Of a DNA stretch of 64,000 nt, positions 25,296-33,004 are shown one piece after another. The translations under genes and the position numbers were made by a program. Source of the stretch: Microbacterium hominis NBRC 15708 (lineage in GTDB: Bacteria; Actinomycetota; Actinomycetes; Actinomycetales; Microbacteriaceae); the NCBI RefSeq assembly GCF_001592125.1, contig NZ_BCWI01000008.1, positions 1 to 64,000 on the forward strand, written 5' to 3'. Under the pieces are notes generated by a model. It had not been told where the DNA came from. It made no database searches and worked only from the letters and a program-made list of their open reading frames with translations. Numbering within the stretch: the first letter of the stretch is position 1; the number at the start of each line of letters is the position of its first letter.

Positions 25296-25664
25296 ATGAC
25301 CGAAGAGCGCACCAAGCCCGAGTTCGACGCCCCGACGGGGCCTGCTCCCGCGGACCTCGTCATCCGCGACCTCATCGTCGGTGACGGCGACGAGGCGAAG
25401 CCCGGCGACAACGTCACCGTCCACTACGCCGGCGTCGAGTACGAGTCCGGTGAGGAGTTCGACTCCTCCTGGGGCCGCGGCGAGTCGATCCAGTTCCCGC
25501 TGCGCGGCCTGATCCAGGGATGGCAGGACGGCATCCCGGGCATGAAGGTGGGCGGTCGCCGCGAGCTCGTGATCCCCCCGCACCTGGCGTACGGACCGGC
25601 CGGCGGCCACTTCCTGGGCGGCAAGACGCTCATCTTCATCATCGACCTGCTGAAGGTCGGCTGA
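25296..25664 (+). CDS. FKBP-type peptidyl-prolyl cis-trans isomerase
   Basis: 122-aa single FKBP domain that accelerates prolyl isomerisation during protein folding. Core residues of the family are present: VTVHYAGVEYESGEEFDSSWGRG, FPLRGLIQGWQDGIPGMKVGGRRELVIPP (split here into its two halves) and AYGPAGGHFLGGKTLIFIIDLL. There is no signal peptide or lipobox, so it is probably cytosolic. The ATG at 25296 follows GGATGGAGG. The upstream TACAGT (near 25219) may be its -10. It is followed by a perfect 36-bp palindrome. Confidence 0.95.
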   Translation: MTEERTKPEFDAPTGPAPADLVIRDLIVGDGDEAKPGDNVTVHYAGVEYESGEEFDSSWGRGESIQFPLRGLIQGWQDGIPGMKVGGRRELVIPPHLAYGPAGGHFLGGKTLIFIIDLLKVG

Positions 25665-25676
25665 CCACTGGACGTT

Positions 25677-25712
25677 CCTCGGGGGCGGATGCCGCGGCAT
25701 CCGCCCCCGAGG
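25677..25712. terminator. 36-bp perfect palindrome after the FKBP gene
   Basis: 18-nt arms meet with no spacer, centred on GGATGCCGCGGCATCC. A run of six T follows 13 nt later (25725-25730), so it is the best intrinsic-terminator candidate near here. The AT-rich stretch 25724-25771 beyond it probably holds the yceI promoter. Confidence 0.8.
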
Positions 25713-25805
25713 TGTTCGCCGAGAGTTTTTTCATTCTTGGGAATACATACCCGGTCGACGTGTTGACTATGCGCAGACCGGTTCCCCCGACGAAGGACGA
25801 CTGAC

Positions 25806-26372
25806 ATGACCGACACGACCACCACCGCCCCCGAGATCCCCGGCTACAAGGCCGGCACCTGGGTCCTCGACCCCGCCCACAGCGAGGTCACCTTCAGCCT
25901 GCGCCACATGATGATCTCGAAGGTCCGCGGCGTGTTCGGCCTGAAGAGCGCCACCATCGAGGCGCCCGAGAACCCCCTGGACGCCAAGGTCACCGCGACC
26001 GTCGACGTCGCCTCGATCAACACCAACGACGAGAACCGCGACAACCACCTGCGCAGCGCCGACTTCTTCGACGTCGCCCAGTTCCCGACCATCGAGTTCG
26101 TCTCGACCGGTGTCCGTCTCGACGGCGGCGACTTCCTCGTCGACGGCGACCTGACGATGCACGGCGTCACGAAGCCGGTCACCTTCACCCTCGAGTTCGG
26201 CGGGTTCGGAACCGACCCGTACGGCAACTACAAGGCCGGTGCGACGGCGACCGGTGTCATCAACCGCGAGGACTTCGGCCTGACCTGGAACGCCGCCCTC
26301 GAGACCGGTGGCGTCCTCGTCGGCAAGGACGTGACCATCACGCTCGATCTGCAGGGCGCGCTGCAGGCCTGA
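25806..26372 (+). CDS. YceI family protein
   Basis: 188 aa lipocalin-like beta-barrel of the YceI family, which binds isoprenoid-type lipids in characterised members. It shows the family opening GTWVLDPAHSEVTFSLRHMM, the middle RDNHLRSADFFDVAQFPTIEF and the NREDFGLTWN motif near the C-terminus. There is no signal peptide, unlike periplasmic E. coli YceI, so it is likely cytosolic. Strong start context with GAAGGACGA before the ATG. Its 3' end overlaps the converging DMT transporter gene by 35 bp. Confidence 0.94.
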   Translation: MTDTTTTAPEIPGYKAGTWVLDPAHSEVTFSLRHMMISKVRGVFGLKSATIEAPENPLDAKVTATVDVASINTNDENRDNHLRSADFFDVAQFPTIEFVSTGVRLDGGDFLVDGDLTMHGVTKPVTFTLEFGGFGTDPYGNYKAGATATGVINREDFGLTWNAALETGGVLVGKDVTITLDLQGALQA

Positions 26373-27372
26373 TCCGATCCGATCGACGGCGGTCGCCCCC
26401 GGCATCCCGGGGCGGCCGCCGTCGTGGCATCCGCAGCCGGTTCTGCGCCAGGAGGATGCCGAGGAAGACGACCGCCGCACCGACCGGCTCGTGCCAGCTG
26501 ACCTCTTCGCCGAGCACGAGCACGCCGAGTGCGACGCCGACCACGGGGGTGATGTAGGTCACGGTGGAGGCCGCCGTCGGCCCCCAGGCGCGCAGCGTGT
26601 TCTGGTTCCAGATGTAGGCGACCCCCGTGCCGAGACATCCCAGCAGGACCATGCTCCCCACGATCCAGGGATCGAGGGTGACGGGCGAGAGCGCGATCGC
26701 CGGGGCGATGAGCGTCATGAGGACGGCCGCGATGCCGATGTTGACGAACGAGAAGGCGAGGGGCGTCATCCCCGAGTCGCGGAGGAAGCGCCGCATGTAG
26801 GCGAGGCTGAACCCGTAGCACGCCGTCGCGCCGAGCAGGGCGAGCTGTGCCACGAGGCTGTGCGTGAGATCGAGCCCCGTCCACGGCGCGATGATCACCA
26901 CGACGCCCGCGATGCCCACGGCGATCCCGGTGATCTGGACGGGCTTCAGTCGTTCGACCCGGAACACGGCGGCCGCCATCACGGCCGTCATGATCGGCGT
27001 GGTCGCGTTGTAGATGCTGCCCAGACCCGAGGAGACGTGCTGCTCCGCCCAGGAGAAGAGCAGGAACGGCACGACGCAGAAGCTCACCGCGAGCACCGTC
27101 ATGTGGCCCCAGACGCGCGCGCCCGCGCCGCGGACGGCCGGCAGGCGGTCTCGACGGGCCAGGACGAAGAGCCCGAGGGTGAGCGCGCCCAGCACGAGCC
27201 GCCCCCACGCGACCTGCGCGGGGGAGATCCCCTCCAGGGCGACCTTCATGAACAGGAAGCTCGAGCCCCAGATGACGCCGACCAGCACGAACTGCACGGC
27301 GATCACCGAGGAGGCGGGCCCTGCCCCGGGGCGCGGTGCGGCCACGGCGGCGGCGGGCGTGGAGACGGTCAC
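26338..27372 (-). CDS. DMT-superfamily transporter (EamA domains)
   Basis: 344 aa with about ten membrane helices in two EamA repeats. The first begins at VQFVLVGVIWGSSFLFMKVAL and the second at LALLGATACYGFSLAYMRR. It is a likely exporter of a small metabolite, often an amino acid or purine derivative; substrate unknown. The C-terminal ~40 residues are Arg/Pro-rich and are encoded through a terminator hairpin and over the 3' end of yceI. The true functional end may therefore be earlier, but no earlier stop exists. GTG 27372 follows TAGAGT (27379-27384, complement) by 6 nt. Confidence 0.9.
   Translation of the reverse strand: MTVSTPAAAVAAPRPGAGPASSVIAVQFVLVGVIWGSSFLFMKVALEGISPAQVAWGRLVLGALTLGLFVLARRDRLPAVRGAGARVWGHMTVLAVSFCVVPFLLFSWAEQHVSSGLGSIYNATTPIMTAVMAAAVFRVERLKPVQITGIAVGIAGVVVIIAPWTGLDLTHSLVAQLALLGATACYGFSLAYMRRFLRDSGMTPLAFSFVNIGIAAVLMTLIAPAIALSPVTLDPWIVGSMVLLGCLGTGVAYIWNQNTLRAWGPTAASTVTYITPVVGVALGVLVLGEEVSWHEPVGAAVVFLGILLAQNRLRMPRRRPPRDAGGDRRRSDRIRPAARPADRA
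26385..26423. terminator. Hairpin inside the DMT gene 3' end, terminating yceI
   Basis: 15-nt arms with one G-T wobble (26385-26399, 26409-26423) lie just past the yceI stop, within the coding end of the opposite transporter gene. Confidence 0.65.
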
Positions 27373-27490
27373 GCGGCGACTCTAGCCGCGGCATCCGACG
27401 TCGGGACGGGTCCGCGAGCGTGACGTCCGAAACCCGCCGACGGCTGGCAGGAATGCGACGGCGCACCTCGCGCCCGCTCGGGCGCTGCGC

Positions 27491-28789
27491 TCAGGCGAGA
27501 GGGTTCTCGGCGTCGTACGCGCGGAAACGGGGGCTCAACCGCGCGAGCGTGGCGACGATCGCGATGATCAGGATGCCGCCGACCAGCGGCGGGAACCACA
27601 GAGTCGTGATCGTCGCCAGCGTGCCCGCGTAGAGCGCGCCGACGCGCGGACCGCCCGCGACGACGACGATGAAGATCCCCTGGAGCCTTCCGCGCACGGC
27701 GTCCGGAACGGCGGCCTGGAGCATCGTCGAACGGTAGATCGCGCTCACGTTGTCGGCGGCGCCGGCCACCGCGAGCGCGACGCAGGCGGCGACGATCATC
27801 GGCACGTTCGCGTGCTCGGCATCCACCGTCGCCGGTGCGCCCAGCCCCACCGCCGCCAGCAGCAGCGCCAGGGCGAAGGCGCCGATGGCCCCGCCGTACA
27901 CCTCGATCGCCCGCGTGATGCCGCGCCCGTGCCAGCGGTAGCCGCCGACCCGGCCGGAGAACAGACTCGACAGGAAGGCGCCGGCCGCGATGGCGGCGGT
28001 GAGGGCCCCGGCCGTCACCGGTCCGCCGCCGAGCAGCACCATGCCCAGGGCGGGGAACAGCGCCAAGGGCTGTCCGAACGTCATCGCGACGATGTCCATG
28101 ACGAACTGCAGCCGGATGTTCGGGGCGCGCTTCAGGAAGGCGATGCCGTCCTTCAGTGACTCCAAGCCGGGTCGTACCGTCTCGCCCTCCGGTCGCATCG
28201 TCGGCAGCGTCCACAGGCCCAGGAACAGGCTCAGCATCAGGACGACGTCGAGGGAGTACGTCCACGCGTAGCCCGTGGTGGCCACCAGCACACCGGCCAG
28301 CGCGGGCCCGGCCATCACCATGATGCCGACCGTCACCCCCTGCAGTGCCGCGGCGGAGGGCAGCAGCTCGCGGGGGAGCAGGCGGGGGATGATGGCGGAT
28401 CGGCTCGCCATCACGATCGAGTTCGCCGCCGAGTTGACGACGCTGAGCACGTAGAGCGACCAGACCGCCTCCTGCTGCGTCCACGCGAGGACCGCGAGCA
28501 GCAGGGTCGAGACGAAGGTGACCGTCGCCGCGGTGAGCGCGACCGTGCGCCGATCGAAGGCGTCGGCCAGCATGCCGCCGTAGATCCCGGCGAGCACCAT
28601 GGGCACCAGTCCCGCCACCGCGATCATCGACACCGCGAAGGTCGATCCGGTCAGCGCGTACATGTGCAGCATGACGGCCATGATCGTCAGCTGCCCGCCG
28701 AGGCCCGACAGCGTCGACCCGATCCACAGACGGGCGAAGGCCGGGCTCCGCCGGAACGGCGTGAGATCGATCAGATGGCCGCCGCTCAC
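27491..28789 (-). CDS. MFS transporter
   Basis: 432 aa with about twelve hydrophobic segments. It has the MFS-type loop GGMLADAFDRRTVALTAA between helices 2 and 3, and a second RLQGIFIVV region after helix 8. It resembles the enterobactin-exporter-like/MFS_3 group of drug or metabolite effluxers; substrate is not readable. The ATG at 28789 overlaps the upstream DUF167 stop by 4 nt, so both are on one transcript driven by the leaderless promoter before DUF167. Confidence 0.9.
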   Translation of the reverse strand: MSGGHLIDLTPFRRSPAFARLWIGSTLSGLGGQLTIMAVMLHMYALTGSTFAVSMIAVAGLVPMVLAGIYGGMLADAFDRRTVALTAATVTFVSTLLLAVLAWTQQEAVWSLYVLSVVNSAANSIVMASRSAIIPRLLPRELLPSAAALQGVTVGIMVMAGPALAGVLVATTGYAWTYSLDVVLMLSLFLGLWTLPTMRPEGETVRPGLESLKDGIAFLKRAPNIRLQFVMDIVAMTFGQPLALFPALGMVLLGGGPVTAGALTAAIAAGAFLSSLFSGRVGGYRWHGRGITRAIEVYGGAIGAFALALLLAAVGLGAPATVDAEHANVPMIVAACVALAVAGAADNVSAIYRSTMLQAAVPDAVRGRLQGIFIVVVAGGPRVGALYAGTLATITTLWFPPLVGGILIIAIVATLARLSPRFRAYDAENPLA

Positions 28790-29007
28790 CGGTCGACCTC
28801 GACGCGCTTGTGGCGCGAGGCGTGTCCGCGGAGGATCGTCACGTCGCGCGGCGGGACACCGAAGTGGGCCGCGAGGGCCCGCACGACGCCGTCGTTGGCC
28901 GCGCCGTCCACGGCGCGCTCGCGCACGAAGACCGTGAGGCCCTCGGCATCCTGCTCGACGAGGGGGCCCTTGCGGCTGCCGGGCTTGACGTGGACGGAGA
29001 ACTGCAC
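28786..29007 (-). CDS. DUF167 (YggU) family protein
   Basis: 73 aa. Typical DUF167 features are VHVKPGSRKGP at the start, the central AVDGAANDGVVRALAAHFGVP and the ending ILRGHASRHKRVEV. Function in bacteria is unknown. The GTG start at 29007 is chosen because TAGGCT (29015-29020, complement) ends 8 nt before it; a longer reading frame exists upstream but would extend into rpsO promoter DNA. First gene of a two-gene unit with the MFS transporter. Confidence 0.87.
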   Translation of the reverse strand: MQFSVHVKPGSRKGPLVEQDAEGLTVFVRERAVDGAANDGVVRALAAHFGVPPRDVTILRGHASRHKRVEVDR

Positions 29008-29048
29008 GTGACCGAGCCTACGAGTTTCCGCGACGGCGTCGGCGCTGG

Positions 29049-29054
29049 TAGACT
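29049..29054 (+). promoter_or_regulatory. -10 box of rpsO
   Basis: TAGACT gives a predicted 5' leader of about 85 nt before the rpsO ATG. S15 commonly autoregulates through its leader, but no known S15 leader fold could be confirmed by eye. Confidence 0.55.
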
Positions 29055-29143
29055 CCTGAGGTTGCCGTTCGATCGGCCGCGGAGAAAGAGAGCCCACGCA
29101 TCAGGCGTCGGGCGCCGCGCAACGAAGAGGAAGGGGATCACCT

Positions 29144-29413
29144 ATGGCACTGGAAGCAGACGTCAAGAAGGCGATCATCGAAGAGTACGCGACGCACCCC
29201 GGTGACACCGGATCCCCCGAGGTGCAGGTCGCGATGCTGACGCAGCGCATCAAGGACCTCACCGAGCACCTCAAGGAGCACAAGCACGACCACCACTCGC
29301 GTCGTGGGCTGTTCCTGCTCGTCGGTCAGCGTCGTCGCCTGCTGGGTTACCTGCAGGACATCGACATCAACCGTTACCGCTCGCTCATCGAGCGTCTCGG
29401 TCTGCGCCGCTAA
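29144..29413 (+). CDS. rpsO: 30S ribosomal protein S15
   Basis: 89-aa primary 16S rRNA-binding protein that nucleates the platform of the 30S subunit. Family stretches are visible: [38 protein letters not shown] and [12 protein letters not shown]. The ribosome site GAAGAGGAAGGGGAT precedes the ATG. It is normally followed directly by pnp; here a classical terminator and about 15 kb of unrelated genes intervene. Confidence 0.98.
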   Translation: MALEADVKKAIIEEYATHPGDTGSPEVQVAMLTQRIKDLTEHLKEHKHDHHSRRGLFLLVGQRRRLLGYLQDIDINRYRSLIERLGLRR

Positions 29414-29453
29414 GGCTTCGCGCCCCCGCGTTCAATCGCGCAAAACATTCTTG

Positions 29454-29484
29454 GAGAGCCTCCCCACGGTGTGGGGAGGCTCTC
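29454..29484 (+). terminator. Intrinsic terminator of rpsO
   Basis: 14-nt perfect arms (29454-29467, 29471-29484) with a 3-nt loop, followed by GTCATTT. It is the cleanest rho-independent hairpin in the window. Confidence 0.88.
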
Positions 29485-29545
29485 GTCATTTCCCGGCCCG
29501 ATCCGCTCCTCGTATGCTGATGCCACATCGAGAGGGGGTCGTACC

Positions 29546-30175
29546 GTGCACACCCGCAGGCGCACCAAGATCATCGGGATTCTGTTCGTCGTCGCGGCAT
29601 CGGCCTCGATCATCCTGTTCGTCGCGATGCCCGACTCGGTCTTGCAGCAGGCGCTCGCCGCCGCAGCCACCGTCTTCGCCGCGGTGGCCATCTGGTTTCA
29701 GATCAAGGCCGAGAAGGACGTTGCGATCGGTGAGTTCATCATGAACCTCAACAACAGCTTCAACGACAACGCCTCCATCGGGAGGGTGTACGGACGGCTG
29801 GTCAGGGAGAAGCGGCTCGCGGACCGCGATCAGTACGACGCGATGGTGTACCTCACGTTCTTCGAAACCTGCTACCTCTTGCACGCTCGCCGGGTCGTGG
29901 ATATCGCGCTCCTGGATGATCTGTTCGGATACCGTTTCTTCGTCGCGATGCACAATCCCGACATCCAGCGCATCGAGCTGATTCCCGATCGCTACAGCTA
30001 CCGGAACCTCATCACCCTGTACGACATCTGGCGCGACCACGTACGGGCGCAGGGTCGGTGGGACGAGTACGCGTCATCGACCGAACTGGAAGCGGCGTTG
30101 GGTGCGGAGTACGGCGAACTCCTGCACTCGGCCGCGGGCCGGCGGAAGGGTGCTCGACGTGGTTCAGCTGCGTAG
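29546..30175 (+). CDS. Hypothetical protein with two N-terminal membrane helices
   Basis: 209 aa. Two membrane helices (about 7-27 and 32-53) are followed by a soluble, helical, aromatic-rich domain (INLNNSFNDNASIGRVY-like, then MVYLTFFETCYLLHARRVV). No recognised family; the plan resembles small DUF4760-like membrane-anchored proteins, but I cannot confirm that. Start GTG 29546 follows GAGGGGGT, with TATGCT (29515-29520) as a possible -10. Codon use (GCGATCGGTGAG, TTCGAAACC, ATATCG) is less GC-biased than its surroundings, consistent with acquisition. Its end overlaps the next gene by 17 nt. Confidence 0.75.
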   Translation: MHTRRRTKIIGILFVVAASASIILFVAMPDSVLQQALAAAATVFAAVAIWFQIKAEKDVAIGEFIMNLNNSFNDNASIGRVYGRLVREKRLADRDQYDAMVYLTFFETCYLLHARRVVDIALLDDLFGYRFFVAMHNPDIQRIELIPDRYSYRNLITLYDIWRDHVRAQGRWDEYASSTELEAALGAEYGELLHSAAGRRKGARRGSAA

Positions 30176-30665
30176 GCCGCATCCTGACGAGGCTCCGACG
30201 ATCCATCGGCTGCTCGAGGAGGCCTCGAGGACCGAACCCGAGGGTCGTTTCATCGTGGATCCGCTCGACGTCGTCGCGCGTCACCTTGGCGGCCCGGACG
30301 GGTTCACGGTGGTCGCCGGCGACGGCGATCTCGTCGTCGCCGCGATGATCGTGCGGTTTCCTCGGGACGCCGAGGACAACCTGGCACGCGGTCTCGGATA
30401 CGACGATGCGACCGTCTTGGCGGCTGCGCACATCGAGTCGGTTGCGGTCGCACCGTCGTACCGCGGCCGTGGACTGCAGCGGGCACTCCTGAGCTCTGTC
30501 GAGGAGGAACTCGTCCGTGACCACGTTCCCGTCGCGTTGGCGACGGTGTCGCCTGACAACGAGCCGAGTCGTCGCAACTTCCTGAAGGCCGGCTACGTCG
30601 ACCTGGCACGCCGCAAGATGTACGGCGGTGTGGATCGGATCATCATCGGCAAGCAGCTCTCCTAG
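30159..30665 (+). CDS. GNAT family N-acetyltransferase
   Basis: 168 aa. The acetyl-CoA pyrophosphate loop appears as VAPSYRGRGLQRALL (about residue 100), after beta-strand HIESVAV and before the C-terminal SRRNFLKAGY, a standard GNAT core. Substrate unknown. The GTG at 30159 is favoured over GTG 30150 because GGAAGGG lies 8 nt upstream of it. It overlaps the preceding membrane protein gene and shares its milder codon bias. Its TAG stop and the TAG of the converging dioxygenase gene lie in one CTAG tetramer. Confidence 0.85.
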   Translation: MVQLRRPHPDEAPTIHRLLEEASRTEPEGRFIVDPLDVVARHLGGPDGFTVVAGDGDLVVAAMIVRFPRDAEDNLARGLGYDDATVLAAAHIESVAVAPSYRGRGLQRALLSSVEEELVRDHVPVALATVSPDNEPSRRNFLKAGYVDLARRKMYGGVDRIIIGKQLS

Positions 30666-31672
30666 GCGCGAGCGGCCAGCAGGTCGGCGTGCCAGCGCTC
30701 GGCCACGTCGGGGTGTGCCCGCAGCCGGGACTTCAGCGCGTTCTCGCCGTAGAGGGCGTGGATGGGGTTCGTGGGGTCCTGCGTGACGCCGCGCGCCTGT
30801 GCGGCGAGCTCGGGGGGCAGCTCGATGAGCGGGAGCCGGGCGTCGAGGGCCGGGTTGAAGAAGAACGGCACCGAGATGCGATCCTCGGGCGCGCGCGGCG
30901 ATACGACGCGGTGGTTCGTCGCGATGAGGTAGCCGCCGGTCGCGTACTCGAGCATCTCGCCGATGTTGACCACGAACGCCCCCGGCACCGGGGGCGCATC
31001 CACCCATTCGCCGTCGCGCTCGACCTGCAGGCCGCCCTTGCCGGGCTCGACCCACAGCAGCGTGAGGACACCCGAGTCCTTGTGGGCGCCGACGCCCTGG
31101 GCCGGCTCGGGCGCGCTCGAGCCGGGGTAGCGGACGATCTTGAGCAGTGTCGACGGTTCGCCGAAGTGGTCGTCGAAGTAGTCCTCGGGCGCGCCGAGGG
31201 CCAGAGCCCACGCGCGCAGCAGCCGCCGGGCGACGCCCGTCAGATGCTCCTGCCAGGCCGACGCGACCTCGCGCAGCTCGGGCTGCGCCGCGGGCCACAG
31301 GTTCGGCCCGATGAGCCGTGCGAACGCCGGGGCGTCCGGGTCGTCGACGACATCGCGCTCGGGGCCGATGTCGATCTGCTCGCGCCAGTCGACCTTGCCC
31401 TGCGTGCGCTCGCCGCCGATGCGCGTGTAGCCGCGGAAGTGTGCACTGGTGACGTTCTCGATCGCGAGCTTGTCGGCATCCGGGAGGGCGAAGAAGTCCC
31501 GCGCGGCGCGGTGCAGCCGTGCTTCCAGCTCGCCGTCGACGCCCGTGCCGGTGAGGTAGAAGAACCCGACGTCGTGGGTCGCCGCCCGCAACTGCTCGCG
31601 GAAGAGGGCGGCCTGTTCGGGGCCGGCTTCGAGGAGGGCGAAATCGAGCACGGGCAGGTTCAGGTCGCTCAT
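30662..31672 (-). CDS. Isopenicillin N synthase-like 2-oxoglutarate/Fe(II) oxygenase
   Basis: 336 aa. The N-terminal DIOX_N-like domain (LPVLDFALLEAG...HDVGFFYLTGTGV) precedes the catalytic jelly roll. Fe(II) ligands are His and Asp in GAHKDSG and the distal His in ATNHRVVSP, and the R-x-S pair (DRISVPFF) would bind 2-oxoglutarate. It is an oxidase or hydroxylase of an unknown small molecule; there is no biosynthetic cluster around it. ATG 31672 follows TACCCT (31680-31685, complement) by 7 nt. Monocistronic. Confidence 0.92.
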   Translation of the reverse strand: MSDLNLPVLDFALLEAGPEQAALFREQLRAATHDVGFFYLTGTGVDGELEARLHRAARDFFALPDADKLAIENVTSAHFRGYTRIGGERTQGKVDWREQIDIGPERDVVDDPDAPAFARLIGPNLWPAAQPELREVASAWQEHLTGVARRLLRAWALALGAPEDYFDDHFGEPSTLLKIVRYPGSSAPEPAQGVGAHKDSGVLTLLWVEPGKGGLQVERDGEWVDAPPVPGAFVVNIGEMLEYATGGYLIATNHRVVSPRAPEDRISVPFFFNPALDARLPLIELPPELAAQARGVTQDPTNPIHALYGENALKSRLRAHPDVAERWHADLLAARA

Positions 31673-31724
31673 GAAGGCGAGGGTAGGCGGATGCCGACAC
31701 CTGCGCGCGCTGTGTTGCGCCCGG

Positions 31725-32882
31725 TTACCGCTCGGGCTCGCGGTGCGGTCGCGGCCGCGGGTCCTGACGGGGTCGGCGCGAGCCGGTGGGGTCGGAGCGA
31801 TGGCCTTCGCGCCCGGCCAGCGTCGGGTCGGCGAACAGCCAGCGGGGGCGGGGCTCGACGAGCGGCCGGAAGACCGTGCGCACGGGCCGCGTCGCGAGGC
31901 CGAGCGCGATGACGACCGACAGGACGACCAGCGTCGGCAGCCAGAGCCACGTCGGCTCGGCGCTGCGCAGCAGGCCGGTCTCGCGGAACGGGTACAGCAC
32001 GAACGAGTGGAGCAGGTACACGTACATCGTGTAGCGCCCGAACGCCGTCCACCCGTACGCGCCGCGGGGGACGAGGGCGAAGAACGCGACACTGAGGACG
32101 AGCGCGATCGCCATCAGCGCCAGGCGCACCGCGGCCGACCACCAGGGGCCGCCGAGCGCGGCGTAGTCCTGGTCGTAGAACAGCCACTGGCGCAGGTCGA
32201 CCGCGCGCCAGGTGTCGGCGAACAGCCACGCCACGGCGCCGGCCGCGGCGAACAGGGCGACGGCCGCGATCCGCGGACCCCTGCGGCGACGGCGGAGCAG
32301 GTCGAGCCGTTGCACGATCCGGTGGTGCGACACCCACCACCCGAGGGTGAAGAACGGGAGCAGGCCCAGCGTGCGCGACAGCGACAGGGTCGAGTCGACG
32401 TTGGGCCAGTAGCCGACGGCGAGGGAGACGGCGACGGTCCACGCGAGCGGCCACCGCAGGAGCGCGAGGTAGGGCAGCACGAGCCGGAAGATGGCGAGCG
32501 CGAGCAGGAACCACAGCGTCCAGGACGGCTGGGTGAGGTTGGGGTTCGCCTCGCCCTCGACGAGCCACTTCGTCAGCGTCCACAGGCTTTCGAACACCAC
32601 GTAGGGGGCGACGATGTCCGTCAGCACCCGGGCCATCTGCCGCCGCGACGGCCCGTCCGACGTCGAGAAGTAGCCGGAGATCAGGGCGAAGGCGGGCATG
32701 TGGAACGCGTAGACGACGAGGTAGAGCGCCAGCGCGGCGTCGCTGTCGTACGTGAGGCGTTGGATGGCGTGGCCCAGGACGACCAGCACGATGCAGGCGA
32801 AGCGCGCGTTGTCCCACAGTGGCACCCGTCGTTTCGCCGGGCGCGGTGCCGGGGAGGCGGGCGAGGGGACAGGGTCGGTCAT
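31725..32882 (-). CDS. Acyltransferase family membrane protein
   Basis: 385 aa with about ten membrane helices. The N-terminus (VPLWDNARFACIVLVVLGHAIQRL) has the Asn-Arg and VLGH signature of the acyltransferase-3/fucose-4-O-acetylase-like family, which moves acyl groups to surface sugars or lipids. The C-terminal ~45 residues are Arg/Pro-rich and cytosolic. The acceptor is unknown; the glycosyltransferase at 42538 is too far to claim linkage. A TAGGGT box ends 10 nt before the ATG (complement strand), giving a very short leader. Confidence 0.9.
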   Translation of the reverse strand: MTDPVPSPASPAPRPAKRRVPLWDNARFACIVLVVLGHAIQRLTYDSDAALALYLVVYAFHMPAFALISGYFSTSDGPSRRQMARVLTDIVAPYVVFESLWTLTKWLVEGEANPNLTQPSWTLWFLLALAIFRLVLPYLALLRWPLAWTVAVSLAVGYWPNVDSTLSLSRTLGLLPFFTLGWWVSHHRIVQRLDLLRRRRRGPRIAAVALFAAAGAVAWLFADTWRAVDLRQWLFYDQDYAALGGPWWSAAVRLALMAIALVLSVAFFALVPRGAYGWTAFGRYTMYVYLLHSFVLYPFRETGLLRSAEPTWLWLPTLVVLSVVIALGLATRPVRTVFRPLVEPRPRWLFADPTLAGREGHRSDPTGSRRPRQDPRPRPHREPER

Positions 32883-32950
32883 CGTCTGGTCACCCTACCG
32901 GGGGAGCAGGACGGGGCGGGAATAACCTGGACAGCACCGCGTTGCACCAG

Positions 32951-32987
32951 ATACATTCATTTGCATGTATTGGATGCCGAGGCATCC
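32951..32987. promoter_or_regulatory. AT-rich inverted repeat and palindrome before the CE1758-type gene
   Basis: ATACAT (32951-32956) and ATGTAT (32965-32970) form a 20-bp inverted repeat in an otherwise GC-rich region, then GGATGCCGAGGCATCC (32972-32987). The first resembles a MarR-type operator. No regulator gene adjoins it. Confidence 0.5.
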
Positions 32988-33004
32988 GGAAGGCGAAGGA
33001 CACC

